Below are positions 54,155 to 63,216 of a stretch of DNA of 64,000 bases, piece by piece. Made by a program: the position numbers and the translations under genes. Position 1 is the first letter of the stretch; each line of letters begins with the position of its first letter. The notes beneath the pieces are model-generated. The model was not told the origin of the DNA. It searched no databases and saw nothing but the letters and a program-made list of their open reading frames with translations. This DNA is from an uncultured Clostridium sp. (GTDB lineage Bacteria > Bacillota > Clostridia > Lachnospirales > Lachnospiraceae), in the NCBI GenBank assembly GCA_934438135.1, contig CAKSBP010000009.1, forward strand, positions 1 through 64,000. The letters run 5' to 3'.

Positions 54155-55117
54155 ATGCTGACACCAAAAGAGATTCAGGAAATAACATTTAAGTCGGGAA
54201 GAGGCTATAAGAAAGAGGATGTCGATGCGTTCTTAAGGGGAATGTACCATGATTATGAAATCATGTATCGGAATAATCAGGAGTTGAAAGATAAAATCAG
54301 CACACTAAGTGACGGAATTCAGTATTATAAAAACCTTGAAAAGACTTTGCAGAAATCTCTTATTTTAGCAGAAAAGACATCGGAGGAGACGAAAGAAGCT
54401 GCTCAGAAGCAGGCTGCCATTATTGAACGGCAGGCAAAACTGAATGCAGATAGGATTCTTACGGATGCCAGAAATGAATTAGTTGAAATTGAACGAAGGA
54501 TTAATGAATTAAAACAAAACTTTGAATTATATAAAACACAGTTTAGGCAGATTACAAAGGCACAGTTGGAATTATTGGAAAGTGATCATTTTTCTATTGT
54601 CTTAAAAGAACACAATATTGAACTTTACAGTGAGAAAGAGAAGAAGGAAGAAAAGGAAGATTTCAAAGAACCTGACTTTACAGAAACTTTAGAAGAAAAT
54701 TTAGAATCCATTCATTCGGAAACAGAAGAAAAAGAAGCAGAAAAGAAGCTGGCTCAGGCAGTTACTATGGAAGAAAAACCAGCAGCTGTAAAAGAAGAGG
54801 CTGTTACAAAGCCAGAGAAAGAATCAAAGGAACTGGCAGAAGATGAGGCTGCACCAGTAAAAGAAATTCTTGAATCTGTAAAAAAGAACATGGAAGCCAT
54901 GAAAGCTGATGTTTCTTCTATGCAGGAAGATGTAAAATCTGCACAGGATGAAATGAGTGCTCCTGCAGAAGAAGCTTTGAAAGAAGAAGTATCATCGGAT
55001 ACTAGCGATTTAGAAATCAAAATGCTACAAAAACTGTTAAATGATATTAAGAAGAAAAATGTAACGGATTCAGGAAAGGATGAATTCGAATTTATTTCGA
55101 CAGATACAGAAGAATAA
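54155..55117 (+). CDS. divIVA: DivIVA-family cell division protein, long acidic tail
   Basis: DivIVA senses negative membrane curvature and recruits division or polar proteins. The N-terminal domain (MLTPKEIQEITFKSGRGYKKEDVDAFL) and a central coiled coil (about 25-160) are clear. The C-terminal half (about 165-320) is strongly acidic, Glu/Ala-rich and low complexity, which extends this member to 320 residues. TAGGAGG precedes it. It closes the ylm cluster. Confidence 0.95.
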   Translation: MLTPKEIQEITFKSGRGYKKEDVDAFLRGMYHDYEIMYRNNQELKDKISTLSDGIQYYKNLEKTLQKSLILAEKTSEETKEAAQKQAAIIERQAKLNADRILTDARNELVEIERRINELKQNFELYKTQFRQITKAQLELLESDHFSIVLKEHNIELYSEKEKKEEKEDFKEPDFTETLEENLESIHSETEEKEAEKKLAQAVTMEEKPAAVKEEAVTKPEKESKELAEDEAAPVKEILESVKKNMEAMKADVSSMQEDVKSAQDEMSAPAEEALKEEVSSDTSDLEIKMLQKLLNDIKKKNVTDSGKDEFEFISTDTEE

Positions 55118-55140
55118 AAGAGCCGGGAGGGTAACGAGTG

Positions 55141-56232
55141 ATGGGAAAAATGTTAGAAGTAAAAGCAAACGGTGTTCACATCTATAATATTATGTTTGAA
55201 AAGGATTACGGACGTCTTTTGGAAGTATTCGAACAAATGGAAACGAAGAACCACAGAATCTGTGTCGTATCCGATTCCAACATAAGCAGATGTTTGCTGG
55301 AGGAAGTGGTACAGGCATTGAAGCCTTCTGCAAAAAAAGTTGTCAGTTATGTATTTTCAGCTGGTGAAGAATCAAAAAATTTAGAGACCGTGCAGGGACT
55401 TTATGAATATTTGGTTTTAGAGAAATTTGATCGAAACGACATTTTGGTTGCACTAGGCGGTGGTGTTGTCGGAGATTTGACCGGTTTTGCTGCAGCAACC
55501 TACCTTCGTGGAATTCGTTTTGTACAGATGCCAACATCTCTGCTTGCCATGGTTGACAGCAGTGTTGGAGGAAAGACAGGCGTGGATTTCTTAAAATATA
55601 AGAACATGGTAGGAGCATTCCATCAGCCAAAAGCAGTTTATATTAATCTTTCTGTGTTAAAGTCTCTTTCTGAAGAACATTACTTTAATGGATTTGGAGA
55701 AGTAATAAAATATGGTATGATTCAGGATGCAGAATTTCTCCAATGGATTAAGGAGCACGTAGAAGAAATCCGTCAGCATGATTTAGAGGCACTGGTTCAT
55801 GTTGTATATAAAAGCTGTTTTTATAAACGTGAAATCGTAGAACGGGATCCAAAGGAAAAAGGAGAACGTGCCTTACTTAATTTTGGACACACTTTGGGAC
55901 ACTCTATTGAAAAGGCATCTTCTTTTGGACTGCTGCATGGACAATGTGTCTGTCTGGGAATGGTGGCAGCAGCGTATATTTCCATGAAACGTGGTTATAT
56001 AAAAGAAGAGAATTTAAACAGTTTGGAAGACCTGCTAAAACAACTAAATCTTCCAGTACGCATCAGTGGCTATGATGCAGATGAAATTATTGCAGGTACG
56101 AAGAATGATAAAAAAATGGAAGCAGGAAAAATAAAATTTATCCTGCTTAAAGAAATAGGAAAGGCTTATATTGACCATACAGTTTCTGACGAGGAAATGA
56201 AGGAGTCTCTTTTTTACCTGATGGGAAAGTAA
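55141..56232 (+). CDS. aroB: 3-dehydroquinate synthase
   Basis: AroB closes DAHP to 3-dehydroquinate in the shikimate pathway, using NAD+ and a divalent metal. The GGGVVGDLTGFAAATYLRGI glycine-rich NAD loop, PTSLLAMVDSSVGGKTGVD, and the metal ligands in NFGHTLGHSIE and the LLHGQCV histidine are visible. 363 residues from ATG 55141 (GTG 55138 is an alternative). It lies between divIVA and lspA without further aromatic-pathway genes. Confidence 0.97.
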   Translation: MGKMLEVKANGVHIYNIMFEKDYGRLLEVFEQMETKNHRICVVSDSNISRCLLEEVVQALKPSAKKVVSYVFSAGEESKNLETVQGLYEYLVLEKFDRNDILVALGGGVVGDLTGFAAATYLRGIRFVQMPTSLLAMVDSSVGGKTGVDFLKYKNMVGAFHQPKAVYINLSVLKSLSEEHYFNGFGEVIKYGMIQDAEFLQWIKEHVEEIRQHDLEALVHVVYKSCFYKREIVERDPKEKGERALLNFGHTLGHSIEKASSFGLLHGQCVCLGMVAAAYISMKRGYIKEENLNSLEDLLKQLNLPVRISGYDADEIIAGTKNDKKMEAGKIKFILLKEIGKAYIDHTVSDEEMKESLFYLMGK

Positions 56233-56250
56233 GAAAACAGGAGTAATAGA

Positions 56251-56733
56251 ATGAAATATATTAAAGCCGTAATCGGCGTAATAGTGTTGGTTGTTCTGGA
56301 TCAGCTGACAAAATTCTGGGCAGTCAGTGCTCTTAAGGACAAAGAGGCAGTTTCTGTGATAAAAGGTATATTTGAACTGCAGTATCTGGAGAACCGTGGT
56401 ATTGCGTTTGGGATGTTTCAGAATAAATATCTGATTTTTATTTTGTTTACAGTGATTATTCTGGCGGCAATCGCATATTTTTATGTAAATCTTCCAAATA
56501 CCAGACGGCTTATCTGGCTTCGCTTTTGTCTTGTTCTTTTAGCAGCAGGTGCGATTGGAAATCTAATTGATCGCATTGTGAATAATTTCGTAGTTGATTT
56601 TCTATACTTTAAATTGATCAATTTTCCAATTTTCAATGTAGCAGATTGTTATGTAACCGTCTCTATGATAATACTAATTTTTTTAGTGCTGTTTTATTAC
56701 AAAGAAGATGAAATTACAATAGGAAAGAAATAG
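56251..56733 (+). CDS. lspA: Lipoprotein signal peptidase
   Basis: LspA removes signal peptides from prolipoproteins in the membrane. The 160-residue protein has four helices. The conserved ENRGIAFGMFQ segment and the catalytic aspartates in LIDRIVNNFVVDFLYF and FNVADCYVT are present. It is followed directly by an rluD-type gene, the standard lspA-rluD linkage. Confidence 0.97.
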   Translation: MKYIKAVIGVIVLVVLDQLTKFWAVSALKDKEAVSVIKGIFELQYLENRGIAFGMFQNKYLIFILFTVIILAAIAYFYVNLPNTRRLIWLRFCLVLLAAGAIGNLIDRIVNNFVVDFLYFKLINFPIFNVADCYVTVSMIILIFLVLFYYKEDEITIGKK

Positions 56734-56745
56734 ACAGGAGTAGTT

Positions 56746-57672
56746 ATGAAAGAAAGAGAAATTGTAGAATTGCAGGTATCGGAGGAGACAGCGAAAGTAC
56801 GTATCGACAAGTTTTTGTCGGATGAGTTTTCTGATATATCCAGATCATATATTCAGAAGCTGATTAAGGATGGAAATGTAAAAGTAAACAATAAGCCGGT
56901 AAAAGCAAATTATAAGACTGTAACTGCTGATAAAATTGAATTTGAAATGCCGGAGCCAGAGGAACTGGATATTGTTGCAGAAGATATTCCATTGGACATT
57001 CTTTATGAAGACGAAGATATTATTGTTATTAATAAAGGAAAAGGCATGGTAGTGCATCCTTGTGCAGGACATTACAATGGGACGATTGTAAATGCATTGC
57101 TTTACCACTGCAAGGATCAATTGTCTGGAATTAACGGTGTTATGCGTCCGGGAATTGTTCACCGGATTGATATGAATACAACGGGAGTTATTGTTGTCTG
57201 CAAAAATGATAAGGCACATGCCCATATTGCGGCGCAATTAAAAGAACATTCAATTACCAGAGAGTATCATGCAATTGCTTATAACCATTTTTCACAGGCA
57301 TCTGGCATAGTAGATGCTCCAATTGGAAGACATCCGGTGGAAAGGAAAAAAATGGCAGTTAACCACCGCAATGGAAAACGTGCCGTTACTCATTACCAAG
57401 TGATTCGAAACCTAAAACAGAATTTTTCCTATATTTCCTGTCGTTTAGAGACAGGGCGGACCCACCAGATTAGGGTTCATATGGCAAGCATTAGTCATCC
57501 GCTTTTAGGAGACGATGTGTATGGACCGAAGAAATCCAGTTTTAATCTGCAAGGACAGGTACTCCATGCAAAAACCCTTGGCTTTATTCATCCATCAACT
57601 GGAAAATATGTAGAATTCGAGGCACCGCTGCCAGAATACTTTATGAATCTGTTAAAAAAATTGGATTATTAA
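56746..57672 (+). CDS. rluD: RluD-family pseudouridine synthase
   Basis: This synthase converts uridines to pseudouridine in 23S rRNA. An N-terminal S4 domain (SRSYIQKLIKDGNVKVNN) precedes the catalytic domain with HRIDMNTTGV and its aspartate nucleophile. Further motifs are RPGIVHR and the GRTHQIRVHM segment. 308 residues. It ends the aroB-lspA operon; the exact uridine target is not deducible. Confidence 0.95.
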   Translation: MKEREIVELQVSEETAKVRIDKFLSDEFSDISRSYIQKLIKDGNVKVNNKPVKANYKTVTADKIEFEMPEPEELDIVAEDIPLDILYEDEDIIVINKGKGMVVHPCAGHYNGTIVNALLYHCKDQLSGINGVMRPGIVHRIDMNTTGVIVVCKNDKAHAHIAAQLKEHSITREYHAIAYNHFSQASGIVDAPIGRHPVERKKMAVNHRNGKRAVTHYQVIRNLKQNFSYISCRLETGRTHQIRVHMASISHPLLGDDVYGPKKSSFNLQGQVLHAKTLGFIHPSTGKYVEFEAPLPEYFMNLLKKLDY

Positions 57673-57797
57673 AGAATTAATCGTAACTTATAATGAATAC
57701 ACAACTTGCAGACAGGGGCATTGCAAAGATTTTCTTATTCGGAAATTCTATAATTGTTCCTTATGCAAGTTTATTTTTGCAATTTTCTATAAAAAAA

Positions 57798-57824
57798 TTA
57801 GCACTCGTCTATTGACAGTGCTAA
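57798..57824 (+). promoter_or_regulatory. CIRCE operator (HrcA binding site)
   Basis: TTAGCACTC, a 9-base spacer and CAGTGCTAA. The right arm differs from the consensus GAGTGCTAA at one base. The element overlaps the -35 box of the hsp20 promoter, so HrcA would repress it except under heat or protein-folding stress. Confidence 0.88.
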
Positions 57825-57840
57825 CAAAAAGTGTTATATT
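57812..57840 (+). promoter_or_regulatory. hsp20 promoter within CIRCE
   Basis: TTGACA (57812-57817), 17-base spacer, TATATT (57835-57840). The -35 box lies inside the CIRCE right half. Confidence 0.75.
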
Positions 57841-57941
57841 ACATATAGAACAAAGATAAAGGTTATCAAGAGTTCAAAAAAAGTTATTTATTGATGATGG
57901 TTTCGTGCAGATGCACGTGAATAAGAATGGAGGAATGACTT

Positions 57942-58394
57942 ATGACAATGATGCCTAGTATTTTTGGAGAAGATTTATTTGATGACTGGATGGACTTTCC
58001 ATTTGAGAAGAACTTTTTTAATGGACAAAATCCACTGTTTGGAAAACGCGAGAAAAATATTATGAAAACAGATGTAAAAGAGACAGAGAATTCTTATGAA
58101 TTGGACATGGATTTACCAGGATTCAAAAAAGATGAAGTTACAGCAAAATTAGAAAATGGTTATCTGACCATCAGTGCTTCCAAAGGTCTGGATAAAGATC
58201 AACAGGATAACGAAGGACACTATATCCGAAAAGAACGTTATTCCGGACATGTCAGCAGAAGCTTTTATGTTGGTGATAGTGTAAGACAGCAGGACATTCA
58301 GGCAAAGTTTGAAGACGGAATTCTTAAATTATCTGTTCCAAAAGCAGCACCAACTCAGGTGGAAGAGAATCATTACATTGCAATAGAAGGTTAA
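57942..58394 (+). CDS. hsp20: Small heat shock protein Hsp20
   Basis: This 150-residue alpha-crystallin chaperone prevents aggregation of unfolded proteins. The N-terminal arm is aromatic (FDDWMDFPFEKNFF). The crystallin domain (about 45-140) shows DVKETENSYELDMDLPGFKKDEVTAKLENGYLTI and the C-terminal IxI-like tail. It is monocistronic, with a CIRCE-controlled promoter and tandem terminators, so it is a heat-inducible gene by inference. Confidence 0.96.
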   Translation: MTMMPSIFGEDLFDDWMDFPFEKNFFNGQNPLFGKREKNIMKTDVKETENSYELDMDLPGFKKDEVTAKLENGYLTISASKGLDKDQQDNEGHYIRKERYSGHVSRSFYVGDSVRQQDIQAKFEDGILKLSVPKAAPTQVEENHYIAIEG

Positions 58395-58401
58395 TAAGAT
58401 T

Positions 58402-58433
58402 ACCTGCCGGTTATAAAATCGGCAGGTTTTTTA
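58402..58433 (+). terminator. First terminator after hsp20
   Basis: ACCTGCCG pairs with CGGCAGGT across a 10-base loop, followed by a T run. Confidence 0.9.
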
Positions 58434-58442
58434 TAAAAATTA

Positions 58443-58473
58443 GGGATCTGCGATTGGTGTAGATGCCTTTTTT
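58443..58473 (+). terminator. Second tandem terminator after hsp20
   Basis: GGGATCTGC pairs with GTAGATGCC with one mismatch and one G-U pair, followed by six Ts. Confidence 0.5.
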
Positions 58474-58526
58474 AGTTATAAACTTTTTTTGAGTATTGTA
58501 TTTCTTTGTAGAATATTACGGTTATC

Positions 58527-58555
58527 TTGACAAATGTCGAAAAAAAAGGTATCAT
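58527..58555 (+). promoter_or_regulatory. Promoter for acyl-CoA synthetase
   Basis: TTGACA (58527-58532), 17-base spacer, TATCAT (58550-58555). Confidence 0.75.
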
Positions 58556-58620
58556 AACTTTAATAAACAAAAGCGTTAAAGCATTAATCTGTAAAATTAA
58601 AATTAAAGGGGTAAAGCAAA

Positions 58621-60258
58621 ATGCCAATCACAGAAATACTGGATAATAATTGTAATAAATTTGGAGATGAAATTTGTCTGGTTGAAATTAACCCGGAAGA
58701 AAAGGAGACCAGACGTGTAACATGGAAAGAGTATGAATTGATGGAGCCAGATCCAACAACTTATTACCGCAGGGAGATTACCTGGAGTGTGTTTAATGAA
58801 AAAGCAAACCGTTTTGCCAATCTGTTACTGGAACGTGGGGTTTTAAAAGGTGATAAGGTTGGAATTCTGTTAATGAACTGTCTGGAGTGGCTGCCAATTT
58901 ATTTTGGAATTTTAAAAGCTGGTGCAATTGCCGTACCACTTAATTTCCGATATACAGCAGATGAGATTGAATACTGCGTGAATCTGGCAGAAGTAGATGT
59001 ACTGGTATTTGGACCGGAATTCATTGGCCGTGTCGAGGAGATTGCAGAAGCTATTTCTAAGAACCGTTTATTATTTTTTGTCGGAGATGGATGTCCAAGT
59101 TTTGCAGAACATTATAACAGCCTGACCGCAGACTGTTCCAGTCAGGCACCAGATATAAAACTGACAGATGAAGATAATGCAGCGATTTATTTTTCTTCGG
59201 GAACCACTGGATTCCCAAAAGCAATTTTACATAATCATGAAAGCCTGATGCATGCAGCAAGGGTAGAACAGAATCATCATGGACAGACGAGGGATGACGT
59301 ATTTTTATGTATTCCGCCTCTTTACCATACAGGTGCGAAAATGCACTGGATGGGAAGTCTGTTATCCGGCAGCAAGGCAGTTCTTTTAAAAGGAACTAAG
59401 CCGGAATTTATATTGGATGCCGTATCAAAAGAAAAATGTACCATTGTCTGGCTGTTAGTACCTTGGGCACAAGATATTTTAGAAGCCCTTGACCGAGGGG
59501 ATTTAAAATTAGAAGACTATCAGTTGGAACAGTGGAGATTGATGCACATTGGAGCACAGCCGGTACCACCAAGCCTGATTTCAAAATGGAAAAAGTACTT
59601 TCCAAATCACAAATATGATACAAACTACGGTTTAAGTGAGTCAATTGGACCAGGATGTGTACATCTTGGTGTAGAGAATATACATAAAGTCGGTGCCATT
59701 GGAAAGGCTGGATATGGATGGAACGTCCGCATCGTGGATGAACAGCGTAATACAGTAAAACAGGGAGAAATCGGCGAACTTGCAGTAAAAGGTCCTGGTG
59801 TTATGACCTGTTACTATAACGATCCAAAAGCGACCAAAGAAGTAATGGATGATGAAGGTTGGTTATATACTGGAGATATGGCACAGGAAGATGAAGATGG
59901 ATTTATTTTTCTGGTTGATCGAAAGAAAGATGTTATTATCAGTGGTGGTGAAAACTTGTATCCAGTACAGATTGAGGATTTTATCCGTACAGATGAAAAA
60001 GTTCATGATGTAGCAGTTATTGGTCTGCCGGATAAACGTCTTGGCGAGATTGCAGCAGCTATTATTGAACTAAAACCTGGATGTACTTGTACAGAGGAAG
60101 AAATGAATCAGTTCTGTATGGCGCTTCCAAGATACAAACGTCCGCATAAAGTGATTTTTGCAGATATTCCAAGAAATCCAACTGGTAAGATTGAAAAACC
60201 AAAGCTACGTAAAATTTATTGTGGAGAAAGCCTTGTGGCAGCACAGAACAGAGGTTGA
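58621..60258 (+). CDS. AMP-dependent acyl-CoA synthetase/ligase
   Basis: This 545-residue ANL-superfamily enzyme activates a carboxylic acid with ATP and attaches it to CoA. The AMP-binding motif is YFSSGTTGFPKAIL (about residues 190-203). NYGLSES, YTGDMAQEDEDGFIF and VDRKKDVIISGGENLYP follow, with the C-terminal lysine in NPTGKIEKP. It is monocistronic with its own promoter and terminator. The acid substrate (short, medium or branched) cannot be read from this sequence. Confidence 0.9.
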   Translation: MPITEILDNNCNKFGDEICLVEINPEEKETRRVTWKEYELMEPDPTTYYRREITWSVFNEKANRFANLLLERGVLKGDKVGILLMNCLEWLPIYFGILKAGAIAVPLNFRYTADEIEYCVNLAEVDVLVFGPEFIGRVEEIAEAISKNRLLFFVGDGCPSFAEHYNSLTADCSSQAPDIKLTDEDNAAIYFSSGTTGFPKAILHNHESLMHAARVEQNHHGQTRDDVFLCIPPLYHTGAKMHWMGSLLSGSKAVLLKGTKPEFILDAVSKEKCTIVWLLVPWAQDILEALDRGDLKLEDYQLEQWRLMHIGAQPVPPSLISKWKKYFPNHKYDTNYGLSESIGPGCVHLGVENIHKVGAIGKAGYGWNVRIVDEQRNTVKQGEIGELAVKGPGVMTCYYNDPKATKEVMDDEGWLYTGDMAQEDEDGFIFLVDRKKDVIISGGENLYPVQIEDFIRTDEKVHDVAVIGLPDKRLGEIAAAIIELKPGCTCTEEEMNQFCMALPRYKRPHKVIFADIPRNPTGKIEKPKLRKIYCGESLVAAQNRG

Positions 60259-60271
60259 TCCTATTTAATAT

Positions 60272-60320
60272 AAAGGTGCAGTTCTTATGAAGAGAAAAAA
60301 CAGAAGAACTGCACCTTTTT
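60272..60320 (+). terminator. Terminator after acyl-CoA synthetase
   Basis: AAGGTGCAGTTCTT pairs with AAGAACTGCACCTT, followed by Ts. Confidence 0.9.
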
Positions 60321-60373
60321 GCTATGTAAAGAAAAGATTTTATTAATTTTACATAGAATTTACACAATATTTT

Positions 60374-60401
60374 TTGCATCTTAACAATCATCCGATACAA
60401 T
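60374..60401 (+). promoter_or_regulatory. Promoter for Na+/phosphate transporter
   Basis: TTGCAT (60374-60379), 16-base spacer, TACAAT (60396-60401). Confidence 0.5.
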
Positions 60402-60449
60402 ATAAAATATGGTAATCATACCAGAAATTGAGTTTACACAATAAGAAAA

Positions 60450-60490
60450 GAGAGGTGAAATGTTCTCGGATGAGAACATAAAACATTATG
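60450..60490 (+). promoter_or_regulatory. Hairpin-spaced ribosome binding site
   Basis: GAGAGGTG (60450-60457) lies about 30 bases upstream of the ATG at 60488, too far for a normal site. Between them a perfect 8-base hairpin, ATGTTCTC-GGAT-GAGAACAT (60460-60479), would, if folded, bring the two to about 10 bases apart. An out-of-frame ATG at 60460 lies inside the hairpin. Confidence 0.5.
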
Positions 60491-62158
60491 TCAATAACGA
60501 ATGTCTTCGGATTACTTGGTGGTCTGGCACTATTTATCTTTGGTATGAATCTGATGGGAGACGGCTTAAAACAGATGGCAGGATCTTATCTGAAGAAAAT
60601 ACTGGAAAAACTCACAACAAACCGCGTGGTAGCAATGCTTGTAGGTGCTGGACTTACTGCGTTAATCCAAAGCTCCAATGCAATGTGTGTCATGGTGGTG
60701 GGATTTGTAAATGCAGGAGTTATGCAGCTGGAACGTTCCGTTGGTATTTTAATGGGAGCTAAAATTGGTACAACAATTACCGGGCAGCTGATTGCATTTA
60801 ATATTACTGAAATTGCACCAGTCATTGCATTTGTTGGTGTGGCATTGAATATGTTTTCTAAGAAAAAATCTCATAAGTACTTAGGACAGATTATTGCCAG
60901 TCTTGGTGTGTTATTTATTGGACTAGGACAAATGAGTTCTTCCATGAAACCTCTTGGACAGGTTGCATGGTTCCAGGATATGTTGGCAGGACTGAAGAAT
61001 CCATTACTCGCTGTTATCGTTGGTATTATTTTTACTATTATTATTCAGAGTGCATCTGCATCCGTTGGTGTACTTCAGGTTATGGCAGCCAGCGGTGTAA
61101 TTGGTTTCCGTCATGCATTTTTTATTATGATGGGTATGAATATTGGTGCCAGTGTAGCACCAGCATTAGCAAGTATTGGCGGACGAAAAGACGCAAAACG
61201 TGTAGCACTGATTGTTGTTATATTTGAAAGTTTTGGTATGCTTCTGTTTATGGTGCTTGCACATATTACTCCTTGTGTCAGCTGGATTCAGGCAACATCA
61301 GCAGATGCCAGCAGACAGCTTGCCAACGCAAACTCTATTTTCAACATCGTAACAGTTGCAGTGCTTCTCCCATTTGCAACACACCTTGCAAAACTTTCTA
61401 AGAAAGTGATTAAGGGGGAAGACGCACAGAGTGAAAGAACTCTGAAGTACATTAATGAAGCTGGATTCCAATCGGCTACTATTTTAATTGAGCAGATTGA
61501 TGCGGAAGTAAAACGTATGGAAGAACTGGTTCGCGTAAACTTTGTAAATGCGACAAAAACATTTTTCAGCGAGCAGCCATTTGATAGAGAGGTATTTGAT
61601 GAAGCAGAAGAAACGATTGATTTTCTGAATAAAGCGATTACAGATGCACTGATTCGCTTAAGTTCTATGGAAACAACGGATAAGGACGCAAAACGTATTG
61701 CAAATCTCTTCCATGTTATTTCTGATTTAGAGCGTGTTGGTGATCATGCAGAAAATCTGGTTGCTTATGCGAACCGTATTATTGAAGAAAATAGTTCTTT
61801 TACACCAGAGGCAGCAGAGGAACTTAAGAAGCTAATTGACATGGTTTATGATATTTTTGAAAAAGCGTGTCAGCATCTGTATGAACCAGATCAATGTACG
61901 TATGACTACATTTATCAAATGGAAGAAAATATTGATTTGACAGTGGAACAATATAAAACGAATAACATTAAGCGTTTGAATGGATCTTCCTGCCAATCAA
62001 AACTCGGTTTAATTTATGCAGAAATTCTGGTTGATTTAGAGAGAGTAGCAGATCATTCCTTGAATATTGCACAGGCTGCGATTGTAAGATATCATCATAC
62101 AGCAGCTGCTGCTGTAAAGAAAAAAGCATCTACAGTAAGAGCAGAATCCATATCATAA
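60488..62158 (+). CDS. Na+/phosphate symporter (NptA/YjbB family) with PhoU domain
   Basis: This 556-residue protein has two inverted repeats of a Na+/Pi-II transporter domain, each with a QSS-type motif (ALIQSSNAMCVMVVGF and IIIQSASASVGVLQ). A C-terminal cytoplasmic PhoU-like helical domain (about 340-540) has the repeated LFHVISDLERVGDHAENL and EILVDLERVADHSLNI metal-binding patterns. An in-frame stop codon lies 9 bases before the ATG, so the start is firm. It is flanked by a promoter and a strong terminator. Confidence 0.94.
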   Translation: MSITNVFGLLGGLALFIFGMNLMGDGLKQMAGSYLKKILEKLTTNRVVAMLVGAGLTALIQSSNAMCVMVVGFVNAGVMQLERSVGILMGAKIGTTITGQLIAFNITEIAPVIAFVGVALNMFSKKKSHKYLGQIIASLGVLFIGLGQMSSSMKPLGQVAWFQDMLAGLKNPLLAVIVGIIFTIIIQSASASVGVLQVMAASGVIGFRHAFFIMMGMNIGASVAPALASIGGRKDAKRVALIVVIFESFGMLLFMVLAHITPCVSWIQATSADASRQLANANSIFNIVTVAVLLPFATHLAKLSKKVIKGEDAQSERTLKYINEAGFQSATILIEQIDAEVKRMEELVRVNFVNATKTFFSEQPFDREVFDEAEETIDFLNKAITDALIRLSSMETTDKDAKRIANLFHVISDLERVGDHAENLVAYANRIIEENSSFTPEAAEELKKLIDMVYDIFEKACQHLYEPDQCTYDYIYQMEENIDLTVEQYKTNNIKRLNGSSCQSKLGLIYAEILVDLERVADHSLNIAQAAIVRYHHTAAAAVKKKASTVRAESIS

Positions 62159-62168
62159 AGATAAAAGC

Positions 62169-62208
62169 GTAAAAAGCCTGGTACAGATAAAAGTGTACCA
62201 GGCTTTTT
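62169..62208 (+). terminator. Terminator after Na+/phosphate gene
   Basis: AAAAAGCCTGGTAC pairs with GTACCAGGCTTTTT, a perfect 14-base stem with a 10-base loop and T tail. Confidence 0.9.
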
Positions 62209-62318
62209 GAATATCCGTATAGTATGAAAGGAGATATTGGTTAAATTGAAAAAAATAACAAACTAATATTAATAAAACGAAAAAAATGAGACAAATTATG
62301 AAAATCTATAGAAAAGTA

Positions 62319-62347
62319 TTGTGATACCTATTTTGTAGTGTTACAAT
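62319..62347 (+). promoter_or_regulatory. Promoter for polysaccharide locus
   Basis: TTGTGA (62319-62324), 17-base spacer, TACAAT (62342-62347). The leader to the first gene is about 60 bases. Confidence 0.5.
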
Positions 62348-62414
62348 ACATACAATTAAATGCTGGAATACATATTAGCAAAAAAATAGAAAATTACAGT
62401 ATTGAGAGGTAAAA

Positions 62415-63065
62415 ATGGATAAGCCACATATTATAATTAATGAGAGTAAACTTTTTATAAAAGAGTTAGTTGATCCAATTCGTACTCTTCGTACGAATCT
62501 ATTAACAAAAAATGAGAACGTTTCTTCAATTGCATTCACCAGCACAACAGCAGGAGAAGGAAAGACAATGCTTTCGTTTTTGTTTGCAATGTCATTGAGC
62601 CAGTGTGGAAAGAAAACCGTATGGATAAATTGTGATTTACATAAAGAAAGTAAATTATTTACTTATAAGCCCGAGACTCTAAAGGGTGAAAAGAAAATGG
62701 GACTTTCTGAGTATTTAAAAGAAAAATGCGGACTGGATCAGATTATTTATGGATGTAAAGAAAAAAATCTGGATGTAATTCCATCTGGAGAGAAGTTTAT
62801 GGCAGTTGGAGATTTATTTGAAGAAGAAAATTTTCTTCATTTTCTGAAAGAGATGAAATCAAACTATGATTATGTTATTCTAGACAGTCCGGCGGTGGAG
62901 AACCATGTAGAGACCACGATTATTGGCTCTAAGTGCGATGGTATTGTTTTTGTAATTCAACATAACAAAGTGAAGAGGACGAAAGCAGCAGAGGCAGTAG
63001 AGATGCTTAAAAATAATAATGGGAATATTGTTGGTGCAGTTTTAAATAACATACCACCGCGTTGA
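62415..63065 (+). CDS. CpsD-like P-loop ATPase, no Tyr cluster
   Basis: This 216-residue protein resembles the cytoplasmic kinase partner (CpsD/CapB/YwqD) of polysaccharide chain-length regulators. It has EPIRTLRTNL-like 'DPIRTLRTNLL', Walker A STTAGEGKT (about residues 44-52), Walker A' WINCDLHKE and Walker B YVILDSPAV. Unlike classical BY-kinases it ends at IVGAVLNNIPPR without a tyrosine-rich tail, so tyrosine autophosphorylation is unlikely. It precedes a Wzz-like gene, the reverse of the usual cpsC-cpsD order. Confidence 0.88.
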   Translation: MDKPHIIINESKLFIKELVDPIRTLRTNLLTKNENVSSIAFTSTTAGEGKTMLSFLFAMSLSQCGKKTVWINCDLHKESKLFTYKPETLKGEKKMGLSEYLKEKCGLDQIIYGCKEKNLDVIPSGEKFMAVGDLFEEENFLHFLKEMKSNYDYVILDSPAVENHVETTIIGSKCDGIVFVIQHNKVKRTKAAEAVEMLKNNNGNIVGAVLNNIPPR

Positions 63066-63207
63066 TTATTAACTAAAAACGCCTAAATTTTATTTGGGAG
63101 AAAATAAAACTAGCGGAGCCAGTGAATGGATTTTTTATGGAAGACAGAACATACGAAAAAATAGATTTTTAGTCCTGTATTTTTTGCAGGTAATATAGAA
63201 TAATTTA

Positions 63208-63216
63208 TGGTATAAT
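63208..63216 (+). promoter_or_regulatory. Extended -10 promoter before Wzz-like gene
   Basis: TGG directly before TATAAT (63211-63216). No clear -35 box. The 378-base stretch 63066-63443 holds only this and AT-rich DNA; I see no other feature in it. Confidence 0.4.

Noticed and set aside
58690..58830. Apparent duplication of an RR..TW segment in the acyl-CoA synthetase N-terminus
   Set aside because: The two stretches are short and I recall the same layout in related Lachnospiraceae enzymes; not a sign of damage.
60460..60762. 100-codon frame at 60460 after a good ribosome site
   Set aside because: It overlaps the transporter gene out of frame and its product resembles no protein; the transporter frame carries clear motifs. 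The ribosome site is discussed as a hairpin-spaced site instead.
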